Part shown: in pieces, positions 22,801 to 31,785 of the stretch
How positions within the stretch are numbered: position 1 is the stretch's first letter
Layout: each line of letters begins with the position of its first letter
Source of the DNA: Tranzscheliella williamsii
Taxonomy: Eukaryota > Basidiomycota > Ustilaginomycetes > Ustilaginales > Ustilaginaceae
Length of the DNA: 64,000 nt
Direction of reading: 5' to 3'
NCBI GenBank assembly: GCA_023212725.1
Contig: JALBYF010000023.1
Location: 62,001 to 126,000, forward strand
Position numbers and translations under genes: made by a program
Notes under the pieces: generated by a model
Seen by the model: only the letters and a program-made list of their open reading frames with translations
The model's database searches: none
What the model was told of the DNA's origin: nothing

Positions 22801-23646
22801 AGGGCGCAAGCGCAAATGCCGCCATCGCCTTCGACTTTCGGGGACATGTGCCTGCCACCTGGTTCTCGAGGCACGTTTGCATTTGCCGATCACGCAAGTA
22901 GCACACCAGGTATGGCAGAGCCCGTGTCTCGGGAGGTTGTCTTTGAGGTCTCTACCATCCTACCAGATTTTTTATTCCTGGGGCCAGCGATCCAAACCGA
23001 GCAGGACCTGAACGAACTCAAGCAAAAAGGCGTTCGACGTGTCCTCAACGTTGCCTCTGAGATTGATATCGAAGGCGCGCTCAATCCGCGGCAAACATTT
23101 GAGCGCTACTTGAAGCTTCCCATGCTGGACAGCGTTGAGGCATTGGGCGTACAAGACAACATCGGCGAAGCCTGCCAATTCCTAGATGATGCCAGGCTGC
23201 GATCCGAACCTGTCTATGTGCATTGCAAGGCGGGCAAATCTAGATCTGTGACGATCGTGATCGCCTATTTGATCCATGCGCTGCGTTGGTCGCTCCAGAG
23301 GTCGTATGCCTATGTGGTGGAGCGCCGCCAGGCTATCAGCCCCAACATTGGTTTTGTTGCCGAACTCATGAAGTTCGAAGAGAAGGAACTCAAGGTCGCC
23401 AAATCGAGCGGCATATACGGACACTCGCGGACCGATGCCGACGACCGGGCTTCCGCCATCGTCGGCTACGTCGACAAGGAACATGCTAGTGAATCCATGC
23501 CGTCCTTGAGCACCCTTTCCCCACCGGCACAATCTCCGTTCTCGTCATCTCCGGCACCGCTGCCCTGCGCCGAGTCGCAGAGCGACAGCAGTGGCCAGGC
23601 CATATTTTCCCAATCTTGGCCGAATCTGGCATTTCCAGCGACGTGA
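19816..23646 (+). CDS. MAP-kinase phosphatase, dual-specificity, with rhodanese-like domain
   Basis: Protein of 1276 residues, one exon, ATG at 19816. A long disordered Ser/Thr-rich N-terminus precedes a rhodanese/Cdc25-like kinase-docking domain (about 588-720; ILDLRPVELYDG, HVRGSINLHLPGLIMRR). The catalytic dual-specificity phosphatase domain is C-terminal (about 1044-1195): EVSTILPDFLFLGPA, general-acid D1105 and the P-loop VHCKAGKSRS with nucleophile C1137 and R1143. The active site is intact. It dephosphorylates Thr and Tyr of MAP kinases; yeast Msg5 and the Ustilago maydis phosphatase Rok1, which restrains the mating/virulence MAP kinases, have this layout. Rok1 orthology is a plausible inference, not tested. 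The length is much greater than that of Msg5, mostly from the N-terminal half. Confidence 0.88.
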   Translation: MTPPPDKASSLPLPSAEVTSQNLPQAPASSAPRRTPRSMLPSLTTVSLDQFPGLPSSTTSHGTPSTLASSTLFTPHSPANSISLLQPFRSTLGGKYDATAESCTPLIAAPMKANARLPRAASATGDSQYLHPHFQSSGSELSSSSWAGDDIFSTASSSRQSSYETHCGLDAVAQGSTLMLGSTFGPAGKGSDATLTSDLSMSPPCLSHCEQERRHQHVPGTSIPGEGVTKRHAAEAAPLLATRWPSRAIEISVDQLRSRLRASLPSLCATSSGQVAQHFPASAGAGDIAEETRPIKGTDERNSEAANSAGQSKSRFSGALHPRAYIVSAEYDISSSQPKRHTAHRLDNGPCGRLPHQPPEPERSHTDGESLKSGKTSEVEISQDSQFRVLSQHRNSANVPSCRNSPELPSFEATISILNSDGSLDATNSCASKSNLAVTDTAIAAGSHAPRASSELQHGLDLVVPTLQLQHTVSFYHASSTLSSAPAHATAGPLRDGTQHLDLLPSSGFSPTLTGSGTFANSYGGSGKATSSTSGQHIAVAGPTCTSPSSLTSENFDGSCCLERDIGRLALQSDPHPTQEFDAESPVPPLILDLRPVELYDGSTSVSGFEQEVSGHVRGSINLHLPGLIMRRWARSSTGESISRPDLTSFVTSSMGKRRFSQVIRSVIETQKHLGQRSSAPFGSINRLQPTAAKHPSGQNRVDMESLTHSVGANDSIDDQYWRTDVIVLCNDGAQQHTMNSLPQKASRPSHPIASQVLIESLERGLPSRNKTYVDGEVKSGGIYFVRSDTGALQTALAPEFWTTSSDEEAVAGSAGSIEAPRRRTQHDNAIWKNMNGIQQNGLRSSLSRSKTVTETSLANNAHSMTSNGPVVSVTGQEQSILPIAYTQSTESDMSQPPRAALAPRRGGRGGRPTLARLNTSEMTKTQSSFRALDHSEAGTSRKSPAGLKLQLDTTIPRRSATLSSYPMSGSSPSQSGSEIAGPSATPILSMQSLCRAQAQMPPSPSTFGDMCLPPGSRGTFAFADHASSTPGMAEPVSREVVFEVSTILPDFLFLGPAIQTEQDLNELKQKGVRRVLNVASEIDIEGALNPRQTFERYLKLPMLDSVEALGVQDNIGEACQFLDDARLRSEPVYVHCKAGKSRSVTIVIAYLIHALRWSLQRSYAYVVERRQAISPNIGFVAELMKFEEKELKVAKSSGIYGHSRTDADDRASAIVGYVDKEHASESMPSLSTLSPPAQSPFSSSPAPLPCAESQSDSSGQAIFSQSWPNLAFPAT

Positions 23647-24820
23647 TCCCAAACCTTATCCTCCAACGAAGTAGAGCCGGCATCCACCGTTCCCATCACA
23701 ATATGAGTGAAGGGACGGGCGCATCACCGCTCATTATGTTCCAAAAACATTCACCATTGTCATTACCCATGTCACCGTTTTGTAGTTGTACCACCTTAGA
23801 ACCTAAACAAACAGATGGCGTTCCTCTGGCCGTAAGGTGTAGCTGCGATTACGCTACAACGACCATTTCCGAACGTCCCTAAGCGCTGGCGGTTAGTTTG
23901 GGATTGTCTTGAGAAGGCAATAGTTGATTCAGAGGGCAGGCAAATTGCAAGAGCGGCCTGCAGACTAGTTTTGGCTCTCCTATATCTGTCTCGGACGAAA
24001 GAGACCTACACAAATGAATTCAAATCACACAATGTGCATTGGGCGCGTCGACCTGTACTCGGATCCCGGATTGCCGTCGAATGGTGCGCGATGACAAATT
24101 GAGTGGCCGAAAGGCCGAGTGGGGTTTCAAGCAGTGCGCAGCTAAAAGCCGCATGACCGATTGCATCACTCACATTATCAACGATCCTACGACACGTTTC
24201 GCCCGACTGTTGAGCGAAGCCGCACTTTGTTTCGGCGAGAGGTGGACGAGAGAACTTCGAAACTCATGTGCACCATTAAGGCTTCGTTTCGCGCCGATGT
24301 GGCAGGCACGTTGTGATTTTTCTGGCGAGAGACGATCATGGCACCTTGTTTCTGCGCGCGCACGGGCTTCCATTACGGCCGAAGCGCATGAACCTCCCCG
24401 CCCAGCCCTGACTGGGCTGATGCCCTGCATTCACCCTGTGATTGCTTCTTCATTCCAGCACACCTATGATCTTTGTCGCTGACCCGAGCTTCCCTCATGG
24501 GGCCAGCCGCAGTTCGCTTGGTCTGTGAACTACTCTACGAAGTCGCATTGGTAATCGGACCCTTGCGTTCTTAGATCGAAGCCCGCATAGCTCAGGCCGC
24601 TGCGCAGAAAAGACTGCTACTGTGCCGTGGTCCCAAACTATGAACGAGCAGAACTTGCCTGGGTCGGTCCCTAGGTAGATGTGGATGGGAGCAGCTCAAA
24701 ACTCAGCAGCGCCGAAGTCCAGCAGGGGTCAGCAGACCAGCCCGCCTCAGCCTAGACATATATATATACGAACGCTCGTCGCGGTTTCTGCCCGTCCGCC
24801 CCACATCAACCTCCCTCATA
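23647..24820. other. Intergenic region before the catalase gene
   Basis: Contains the phosphatase 3' end and the catalase promoter. ORF 24039-24482 has no recognisable domain. Apart from the TATA element listed next, I see nothing specific. Confidence 0.5.
24757..24768 (+). promoter_or_regulatory. TATA element of the catalase gene
   Basis: An alternating AT run (ATATATATATA) whose centre is about 60 bp upstream of the catalase ATG at 24821. A strong TATA box fits an inducible stress gene. Confidence 0.6.
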
Positions 24821-26500
24821 ATGCCGAGCACAAATTCTGGGCTTCCTATCCGATCGTTCCAAGAGGACGGCAGCGCCGAGCAGGGCGTCTACACCACCTC
24901 GAATGGTGTCGCCGTTCCTCATGCCTACGAGGTACAGCGCATAGGCCGCGAGGGCCCCCTGCTCCTCCAGGACTTCCACCTCGTGGATCTGCTCTCGCAC
25001 TTTGACCGCGAACGTATCCCCGAGCGAGTCGTGCACGCCAAGGGCGGCGGAGCCCACGGTGTCTACCGTACCACGCACCCCATCCCCGATCTATGCATGG
25101 CCGAGCTCTTCGGCAGCAAGAAGGAGTGCTCCATCTCGGTCCGCTTCTCCACGGTGGGCGGCGAGTCGGGATCCCCGGACTGCGCGCGAGACCCGCGCGG
25201 CTTCTCGATCAAGTTCCGAACCGAACAGGGCAACATGGACTGGGTCTTCAACAACACTCCCATCTTCTTCATTCGCGATCCCGCCAAGTTTCCCCACTTC
25301 ATCCACACCCAAAAGCGTCATCCTCAGACCCACTTGACGCCCGCTGATAACTCGACCTACTTTTGGGACTACATGAGCAACAATCCCGAGTCTGTCCACC
25401 AGTTCTTGTATCTCATGGGTCCTCGTGGCATTCCTGCTACCTGGAGGCACATGCAGGGTTACTCGGGTCACACGCTCAAGTTTGTCAACAAAGAGGGCAA
25501 ATGGCACTATGTCCAGATCCATGTTCTCTCTCAACAGGGCACAAAGAATCTCACGAACGAAGAAGCTGCCGCTGCCTCTCCCGATGCTCACCAGAAGGAC
25601 CTCTTTGAGGCGATCGAGAGGGGCGACTATCCCAAGTGGGATGTCAAATACCAAATGATGGACGCCGAGCAAGCCAAGACTTGCGGCGTCAACATCAACG
25701 ACCTTACCAAGACATGGCCGCGAGACAAATTCCCGCTCAAGCCGCTGGGTGAGATTGAGCTGAACCAGAATGTGACCAACTACTTTGCCGAGATGGAGCA
25801 GATTGCCTTCAACCCCGCCCACCTGCTACCGGGTGTGGAGCCATCGAACGATCCGGTGCTGCAGTCGCGCCTCTTTTCGTACCCAGACACGCATCGCCAC
25901 CGGATCGGCGCCAACTACCAGCAGCTTCCGGTCAATCAGGCGAACCCGTCGCACAAGCCGGTCAACTTCCAGCGTGACGGCCAGATGGCTTTCTACAACC
26001 AGGGTCCCCGGCCCAATTACATTTCATCGATTGCGCCGCCCATCTTCAAGGAGCGGCCGATTGATCTGGAGGCGATCCACGGGGATTATGAGGGCAATGC
26101 CGTTGCTTATCTCTCGGGCATCCAGGAGGAGGACTTTGTCCAGCCGCGCATCATGTGGCGCAAGGTCTTCTCTGAGGAGGACCGGCGCGCCACGATCGAG
26201 ACCATCTCGGGCCACATGTCGACCTGCACCGAGCCCGAGGTGCTCAAGCGCGCCATTGCCATCTGGCACCAGGTCGACGCAGACCTCGCCGCCGGCATCG
26301 CCAAGCCGCTCGGCCTCACCGGTCAGTACAAGACCGATATCTCGCAGGAAACCTTCAACGGCTCGCACAACTTTATGGGCCGCGGCCTCGGCCAGCCCGC
26401 CGGCCCCGCCTCGGGCACGCGCCGCGCAGACCAGCGCCCCACCCTCAAGGAGGCCGTCTACGGCATCGCAGAAAAGGCTGGCATCGTCAACGGCCAGTGA
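24821..26500 (+). CDS. Monofunctional heme catalase, small-subunit type
   Basis: Breaks hydrogen peroxide into water and oxygen. 559 residues, no intron. Catalytic H72 (RVVHAKGGGAHG) and N145 (FNNTPIFFIRDP) are 73 residues apart, as in animal catalase, and the proximal heme ligand is Y354 (RLFSYPDTHRHRIGANY). DPRGFSIKFRTEQGNMDWVF and the HTQKRHPQTHL segment are also typical. The flap after the catalytic His reads GGGAHG where most members have G(A/S)GAFG or similar. There is no signal peptide and no C-terminal SKL-like peroxisome signal (it ends VNGQ), so a cytosolic location is likely. It depends on heme, made by the pathway of the first gene in the window. It converges with the next gene, with 226 bp between stops. 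Confidence 0.95.
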   Translation: MPSTNSGLPIRSFQEDGSAEQGVYTTSNGVAVPHAYEVQRIGREGPLLLQDFHLVDLLSHFDRERIPERVVHAKGGGAHGVYRTTHPIPDLCMAELFGSKKECSISVRFSTVGGESGSPDCARDPRGFSIKFRTEQGNMDWVFNNTPIFFIRDPAKFPHFIHTQKRHPQTHLTPADNSTYFWDYMSNNPESVHQFLYLMGPRGIPATWRHMQGYSGHTLKFVNKEGKWHYVQIHVLSQQGTKNLTNEEAAAASPDAHQKDLFEAIERGDYPKWDVKYQMMDAEQAKTCGVNINDLTKTWPRDKFPLKPLGEIELNQNVTNYFAEMEQIAFNPAHLLPGVEPSNDPVLQSRLFSYPDTHRHRIGANYQQLPVNQANPSHKPVNFQRDGQMAFYNQGPRPNYISSIAPPIFKERPIDLEAIHGDYEGNAVAYLSGIQEEDFVQPRIMWRKVFSEEDRRATIETISGHMSTCTEPEVLKRAIAIWHQVDADLAAGIAKPLGLTGQYKTDISQETFNGSHNFMGRGLGQPAGPASGTRRADQRPTLKEAVYGIAEKAGIVNGQ

Positions 26501-26726
26501 TCCTTGTTCGCTCCACCTACCCCGTCCCGAGCTTACCCCTTTGTTCGTCCGTAGTTTGGCGCGTTCTGCTCTTCGCGTGTATCTTACCAGCCGCCTCGCT
26601 TGCACCTTTTTGTTGACTGCGTGAACACTGTATGGCGCGACACCCTTGCATCGGGGTGGCAATTGTGGCATTGGCTCCCTATCGATAGAAATGTACGTTG
26701 GGGTGTGTGGGGTGGGGGGGTGGAGG

Positions 26727-29700
26727 CTAGCGATGACGGACGGGCGATGTGAGTGGGTAGGCGCCGGGAGGGGTGCGCGGGGTGGCCCTGCGGATGTAGG
26801 GGAGGGGGGAGGTGAGGGCGGGGGTGCGGGGGTGGGTGCGGGCTGGAGCGGAGGCGGGCGGGGTGGGGGCGGCGGCGCAGAGGCGGAGCGGGCGGAGGGG
26901 GGTCTCGGTGCGCGTGCGCGTGCTGTGCGTGCGCCGCGCGCCCGGCGTGCGCTGCACTTTCTCGAGAATCGCCGCCTGCGCCGCTTCCTGCACCGCCCGC
27001 ATCTCGGACGCCGACAGCTCGTCGCACTCGAAGCGAAAGCGCCGCCCCGCGCCGCGCTCCGGCTCGACACCTTCGACCCGGATGCGCGGGCGGAAGTCGA
27101 GCCCGTCAACGTGCAAAGCATGGCCCCCCGCGCTGGCCCCGGCAATGCTCACGTGCAAGCCAAACTCCATGATGTTGCCATCCGGACCGTCCACCGTGAG
27201 CGTCGGCCGGCGCAACTGGAAGCTGATGTCGAAGCCGCTGTCGCCCGTGCTTCGGCTTCGATCTGCGGTGGGTACGCCTGGCTCGGGATTCCTTGCGGCA
27301 TCGCTGCTGATGACCGGCGAGGCTTTCACAGACGGCGCGTCGGACGGGTAAGTTGCCGCTGGACCCTCCATCTCGGTAGCGCTTTCCTCATCAAGTAGCG
27401 ATCTGTCGTGTAGCGTCGGTGGCCTTGCAGAACCCAAGGAAGACTCGCCGCCTCCCGACGATCGTCGAGACGGTGGAGCGCAATGCTGCGGAGGAGCAGC
27501 CCTAACCGCCGAAGGCCGCCCATAAAGATCCAGCTTACTGGTGTACGACGGAAGCCCTGGCGTTGTAGGCGTTGTATGCAGCCCCGTCGTGCCAGCCATG
27601 GAGGCTGGCCGAGTACTAGAGGCGGCTGTGCCCGCGTCCAGATCGGTGTGCTTCGGGCTCCATGTATCATCCGTATCGCGGCTCAGTGAAATTCGGGATG
27701 AGTCTGCGTAGTGTAGTCGAGGCGTCGAATGGGTTGATCCAGCGTGCGGAAACGACCGAGCTTGCCAGAGGCCATACGCGGAGGGAGATGTGTGGGAAGG
27801 GCCAGGAGAGTGCACTGCATGAGGTTCGCCAACTGCCATGTCTACTGGCGAGCCCAGCAACTTCGAGTGACTTTGAACTGGCCTGGGCCTGATTTCGGCT
27901 TCGTGGGAATACTCAGAGGTGTCCCTGTCGTGCCACTGCATGTGCGATGCATTTTGACCGGACTGGAACCCTGTTTCAGGACCTGGCTGGTCATCAAGCG
28001 CCGTCTTCGCGAGTTTTGGTGGCTTTGGTGCCGTTTGTGTGCCTTTGCTTGGCGAAGACAGCGATGTCTCATTATGCATCCAATCGCCATTATTGTGGTT
28101 AAGAACAGTGCCGGATCGTGACCTTTGTGTGCTTGGCGTACCGACAGCGATTGCGGACGAGGCCTCAGAAGGCCGCACCCGATTTGACGAAAGGTGTAGA
28201 CGGCCAGGGGCTTGACGCTCGGCTTGAGCTTGAGGTTCAGCTGCCTCCTCCAAATAAGCGATTTTCGTCCGACTCGGAGGCGGCAAGCGACTTGGAATGT
28301 CAGATAGCGCACGATTGCCATGCGCTGAAAAACGTCTAAGCCTCATCCGCCTGATTTCAGCACTCGGGATATCGGCTCTGCGGCTCTCCTTTGGCTTCTG
28401 TACAATGTCCGGGAAGCTCTGAAGGCCAAATTGATCGCGCAACAACTTGTAAACGTTGCTATCTACACGGCCGGCGCCAGTGTCTTTTTCTGCACCACTC
28501 GGTTCGGACAGTCGTCTTGCCCTAGGGGGTCTGCTAGTCACTTTCGAGACCGGGCCGAATACTTCTTCGCCACTTGTATTCTTGTTCACGCCACGCTCCC
28601 ATTCCAGAGTTGTTGTTCTTCGAGGAGCGCCTACACTTTGGTTGGTGTACCTATCCAAGCTATCTGGCGACGAAAGGAACTCGCGCCTTGTCTGCACGTC
28701 GGTCGGGGTACTGGATTGGTCATTGCCCGCTGTCTTGCAGACATGATGCCGCCTTGGAGGTACCATGGCAGGAGCTCTGAACGTTTTCAAGGCCAGAGGG
28801 TGAGGTTGGTTCAGTTCGTTGCTTTCTGTCTCGGACAGTGCCTGATGATTTATATCCTCTTCGTAAACACTTCGAAATCGAGAGGTCAGGCCTGATCCAC
28901 TGAGTGCCGAAAGCGAAAGTCGGTCATCTGCGCGTGCACGAGATGTGCCCTGTAAATTTCGCAGGTTGTACATGCCCATATCAAGCCTACTAGCCTCATT
29001 CGGGCGATGTGGGGATGCGGCCGTGTCCGTTTTTGATTGCCATAACGAGAAGTCCAACTCTTTTGGCGAAACAACCCGCGAGCTTCTTTGCCTCTCCGAG
29101 CTAGCCGCCTGACCTGAAAACGCTGAAAGCGAACGTCGTCTATTCATGCGTACAGGCGGGCGATCCTTTTCTTTGTGTAGACTGTACATGCTTCCATCAA
29201 GCTTGTTTACCTCCTGCGGGTTTTTAACCGAACTATTGCCCGCGTCTAGCCTTGTTTGTTCGATAGACGTTGTGGCCCATAAGTGAAGCCCCTGCAGAGT
29301 GTCACTTTCCTTTGAAGACAACTGACTGGGCTTTGTGCCTTGCACTGACTCACTGTGAAATCGTGACGCCAGTTTTGATTCGTTTAAAGCTAAAAGCGAG
29401 TGACGGTTCCTTAAGCCTGTGTGACTAGCATTCGGCTCTCTTGGTGGATTGTAGATGCTTTCGTTGAGCTTACGAGCTTTCTGTGCCTCCAGGACTGGAG
29501 ATGGGGGTGTGGCTTCCTCCAATCTCGACTGCCACAACGAGATGTCCAGAGCTTGGGGCGAATGGTACCCGGCATTGCCCTCGCCTGATCTCATTGCCTG
29601 AGGTGGGTTCGGCCTGCTAACAAAGCCTTCTAGGGCTGTGTTCGCTGCATACTTACGCTGCGTTTCTGCACCACGCTGCCAGCGTTTTGCGGACTCTGCG

Positions 29701-31232
29701 GGAACATCGGCAGCTTGTAAGGCCTGCAAAAGCGCAGATAGCTTCTGAGTGCGTGCTGCAGGACGGGACGTAGTTGAAAATGTCTGTTCCAGATCATATC
29801 CAGGTTTCTCATGGAATTGTTGCACGCTGTGCTTCCCTTTGTCCGGCTTGCTCGGACCGTGGGAAGTTGTGAGGTAGAACCCAAGTCCATCTTCAGAATT
29901 ATCCACTTGTTCGACGTCCGGGGCCTCGCGGTTGTAAGAGTGCATGGAGGACGAAGACCGTTGTTGATGCTCAGAATTCTTGATTGTGTCGGGGAGGATG
30001 GAACGATTGCCGGAATTAGAGACAGAGGCAGGAGAAGACCTTTCTAATGCATTACGGGACGTACGATTCTCTTCAGGCAAAGCGATGGCAAGGTTCAATG
30101 CCGAAGGAGAGAAGCCCACAGAATCTTCGAGGCGAGGGCTAAAGCTCTCTCCCCTATCCTTTATAGTTTCAATAGTTCGATGTAATAGGCGCCTAAGCTC
30201 GGCCTCGACATGAGTCTTCAAGGGCAGTGGTGGAGAAGCTTTCTCGAATAGGGTATGTCCTTCGCTCGTCTCCGATGCACGTCTCGCCCTTACAGAATTG
30301 TCTCTGGGCTTCGCAAGGTATGTAGCAGCTTTGTCCGCTAGCATCGCATGGTGAGGTGTGGTCTCGGGGGTGTTGTTGGTCGACATGAAAGCGCGGTCTG
30401 TTGATGCAGATACATCGTTGACGGGCTCATCTCCAGGGGGAGGCGCTACCTTTTCCTTGGCGCTACTGTCGATAGGGTTAGGCGCAGAGACAAACTCTTC
30501 CGAAGATTCCGGGGAATCGTGAAGCAGGAAGTTGTCGAATCGCGAGTCTACGGAAATAGGCGAACGATCAGGAAATGGTGAGGGTGCAAAGCCGTACTGC
30601 TCGTCCATGTGGTAGTGCGCTAAGATTTCAGCTGGAGACATCTGTTGAATCTCGAGTTCCAGATCATCGATTTGAGGTATGTTTAGTTGGCTCGGCCTTG
30701 GCCGTTGGGGCAACGAGGCGTCTGAAATCGAGTTCGCAGCCGTGGAAGTTAGACTGTTTGGAGCGCTAGGCACTTGCTCGTAGTTGTACGTCGGCTGGTC
30801 TTCAGAAGCAAGTTCTGGAAGCGAGTCTTTGCGTGAATATGGTTTCGACGCTGGTTTCTGTTTGTGCGAACGGCTTTCGCCGTCCTCTAGGGATTGAGCA
30901 TCGCCTCTGGGAAGCCGATTTTCGGGACTACTGGGCGAGAAAAAGTCGACCGCTTTCGCCACTCTTCCTGACTTCGGGGTCGCCAGCCTGAAATTTGCGG
31001 AGGATGTGCTGCTGGGGGATGGAGGCAGGTCTTGCATGGGCGTAGACCGAGCTCTTCTCACTACTGTGGCAGATTGGATCCGGCTGGACTTGACTGCTGT
31101 TGGGCGGGTGGCCGCGAGAGGTATGAAGTGAGCAGATTGGGCGAGGGCCATCCTCGGAACCCTAGAATTGGTGCCGACAAAGAAAGTGGCCGAAGTCTTG
31201 GGCATGTTCCGCGTGTGGTTCCTCTCGTCCAT
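26727..31232 (-). CDS. Large disordered protein of unknown function with internal repeats
   Basis: A single uninterrupted frame of 1501 residues with an ATG at 31232 (MDERNHTRNMPKTSATFFVG). I recognise no catalytic domain. Most of it is polar, Ser/Arg/Pro-rich and probably disordered, with many basic-Ser motifs of the kinase-target type (RRRSLSA, RRFSAHG). The centre carries a degenerate repeat (listed separately). Near the C-terminus lies a more ordered stretch of about 90 residues (LRRPTLTVDGPDGNIMEFGL to AAQAAILEKVQR), followed by a Pro/Arg-rich tail that may be poorly conserved. The length of the open frame argues strongly that it is a real gene. The function is unknown; a cortical or cytoskeletal scaffold is only a guess from composition. 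Confidence 0.75.
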   Translation of the reverse strand: MDERNHTRNMPKTSATFFVGTNSRVPRMALAQSAHFIPLAATRPTAVKSSRIQSATVVRRARSTPMQDLPPSPSSTSSANFRLATPKSGRVAKAVDFFSPSSPENRLPRGDAQSLEDGESRSHKQKPASKPYSRKDSLPELASEDQPTYNYEQVPSAPNSLTSTAANSISDASLPQRPRPSQLNIPQIDDLELEIQQMSPAEILAHYHMDEQYGFAPSPFPDRSPISVDSRFDNFLLHDSPESSEEFVSAPNPIDSSAKEKVAPPPGDEPVNDVSASTDRAFMSTNNTPETTPHHAMLADKAATYLAKPRDNSVRARRASETSEGHTLFEKASPPLPLKTHVEAELRRLLHRTIETIKDRGESFSPRLEDSVGFSPSALNLAIALPEENRTSRNALERSSPASVSNSGNRSILPDTIKNSEHQQRSSSSMHSYNREAPDVEQVDNSEDGLGFYLTTSHGPSKPDKGKHSVQQFHEKPGYDLEQTFSTTSRPAARTQKLSALLQALQAADVPAESAKRWQRGAETQRKYAANTALEGFVSRPNPPQAMRSGEGNAGYHSPQALDISLWQSRLEEATPPSPVLEAQKARKLNESIYNPPREPNASHTGLRNRHSLLALNESKLASRFHSESVQGTKPSQLSSKESDTLQGLHLWATTSIEQTRLDAGNSSVKNPQEVNKLDGSMYSLHKEKDRPPVRMNRRRSLSAFSGQAASSERQRSSRVVSPKELDFSLWQSKTDTAASPHRPNEASRLDMGMYNLRNLQGTSRARADDRLSLSALSGSGLTSRFRSVYEEDINHQALSETESNELNQPHPLALKTFRAPAMVPPRRHHVCKTAGNDQSSTPTDVQTRREFLSSPDSLDRYTNQSVGAPRRTTTLEWERGVNKNTSGEEVFGPVSKVTSRPPRARRLSEPSGAEKDTGAGRVDSNVYKLLRDQFGLQSFPDIVQKPKESRRADIPSAEIRRMRLRRFSAHGNRALSDIPSRLPPPSRTKIAYLEEAAEPQAQAERQAPGRLHLSSNRVRPSEASSAIAVGTPSTQRSRSGTVLNHNNGDWMHNETSLSSPSKGTQTAPKPPKLAKTALDDQPGPETGFQSGQNASHMQWHDRDTSEYSHEAEIRPRPVQSHSKLLGSPVDMAVGEPHAVHSPGPSHTSPSAYGLWQARSFPHAGSTHSTPRLHYADSSRISLSRDTDDTWSPKHTDLDAGTAASSTRPASMAGTTGLHTTPTTPGLPSYTSKLDLYGRPSAVRAAPPQHCAPPSRRSSGGGESSLGSARPPTLHDRSLLDEESATEMEGPAATYPSDAPSVKASPVISSDAARNPEPGVPTADRSRSTGDSGFDISFQLRRPTLTVDGPDGNIMEFGLHVSIAGASAGGHALHVDGLDFRPRIRVEGVEPERGAGRRFRFECDELSASEMRAVQEAAQAAILEKVQRTPGARRTHSTRTRTETPLRPLRLCAAAPTPPASAPARTHPRTPALTSPLPYIRRATPRTPPGAYPLTSPVRHR
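28790..29549 (-). repeat. Degenerate protein repeat, units of about 79-85 residues
   Basis: Inside the 1501-residue protein a pattern recurs at least three times: a Trp motif (LDISLWQS, LHLWATT, LDFSLWQS), then about 27 residues later a Tyr motif (LNESIYNP, LDGSMYSL, LDMGMYNL), then a basic-Ser motif (RNRHSLLAL, RRRSLSAFSG, DRLSLSALSGSG) and a SRF-like end. Trp codons lie at 29534, 29279 and 29042, spacing 85 and 79 residues. A fourth Tyr/basic-Ser pair (VDSNVYKLL, RLRRFSAHG) lies further on without the Trp. Confidence 0.7.
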
Positions 31233-31785
31233 CTTTGTAGGTAGGGGAGCTTGGACCCACGGTGAGCAAAGCGCCGCTTTGGCTGCGTAGATTTGTTATG
31301 CGAGCGCGACAGAACGGCCTGCTGTCGAGGTCTTCTGCGAGACGGTCATCGTCTATCTGACGTGAAGTGCCTATACATTCAATGATGAGCGTTCATGAAG
31401 GCACTTGCCAACTGAGCACAAGAGAGACTTGGGCGAGATGGCCATGAACGTATCAGGCGAAGCATCACAGACTAGGCAAATTGTGAATATGGTTAACAAC
31501 CGACTAAATGCACCTTTGTCATTGTGATTGCGGCCTGCGCTCCGAGTGATCATACAGGGTATGTGACAACAAAGGAGACACACAAAGCCGGGCAGATGTG
31601 GGCGCATGTGATGTGAAGAACAAAACGCTCTCATCTGTCTGGACGATGCAGCTGATGCATATTTCTGCGTTTCCCGACAGAGTTTCGCGCTACGGCTTTG
31701 TCACAAACAGCACCTTCAAAAGCGGGGCCTAGCCGCCAAGACTCGCCGCGTGTTAGATCCAGCACACCTTCCGCTGCCGCTCCTC
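31233..31785. other. Intergenic, promoter side of the 1501-residue gene
   Basis: Between two minus-strand genes. A short minus ORF (31371-31634) is Cys/His-rich but has no recognisable domain. Nothing else is evident. Confidence 0.5.

Noticed and set aside
24580..24680. TAGCTCAGG A-box-like motif suggesting a tRNA
   Set aside because: The downstream GGGTCGGTCCC is not a proper T arm.
26024..27145. 373-codon minus ORF over the end of the catalase gene
   Set aside because: A shadow of the catalase and of the 1501-residue gene; Arg/Pro-rich chance frame.
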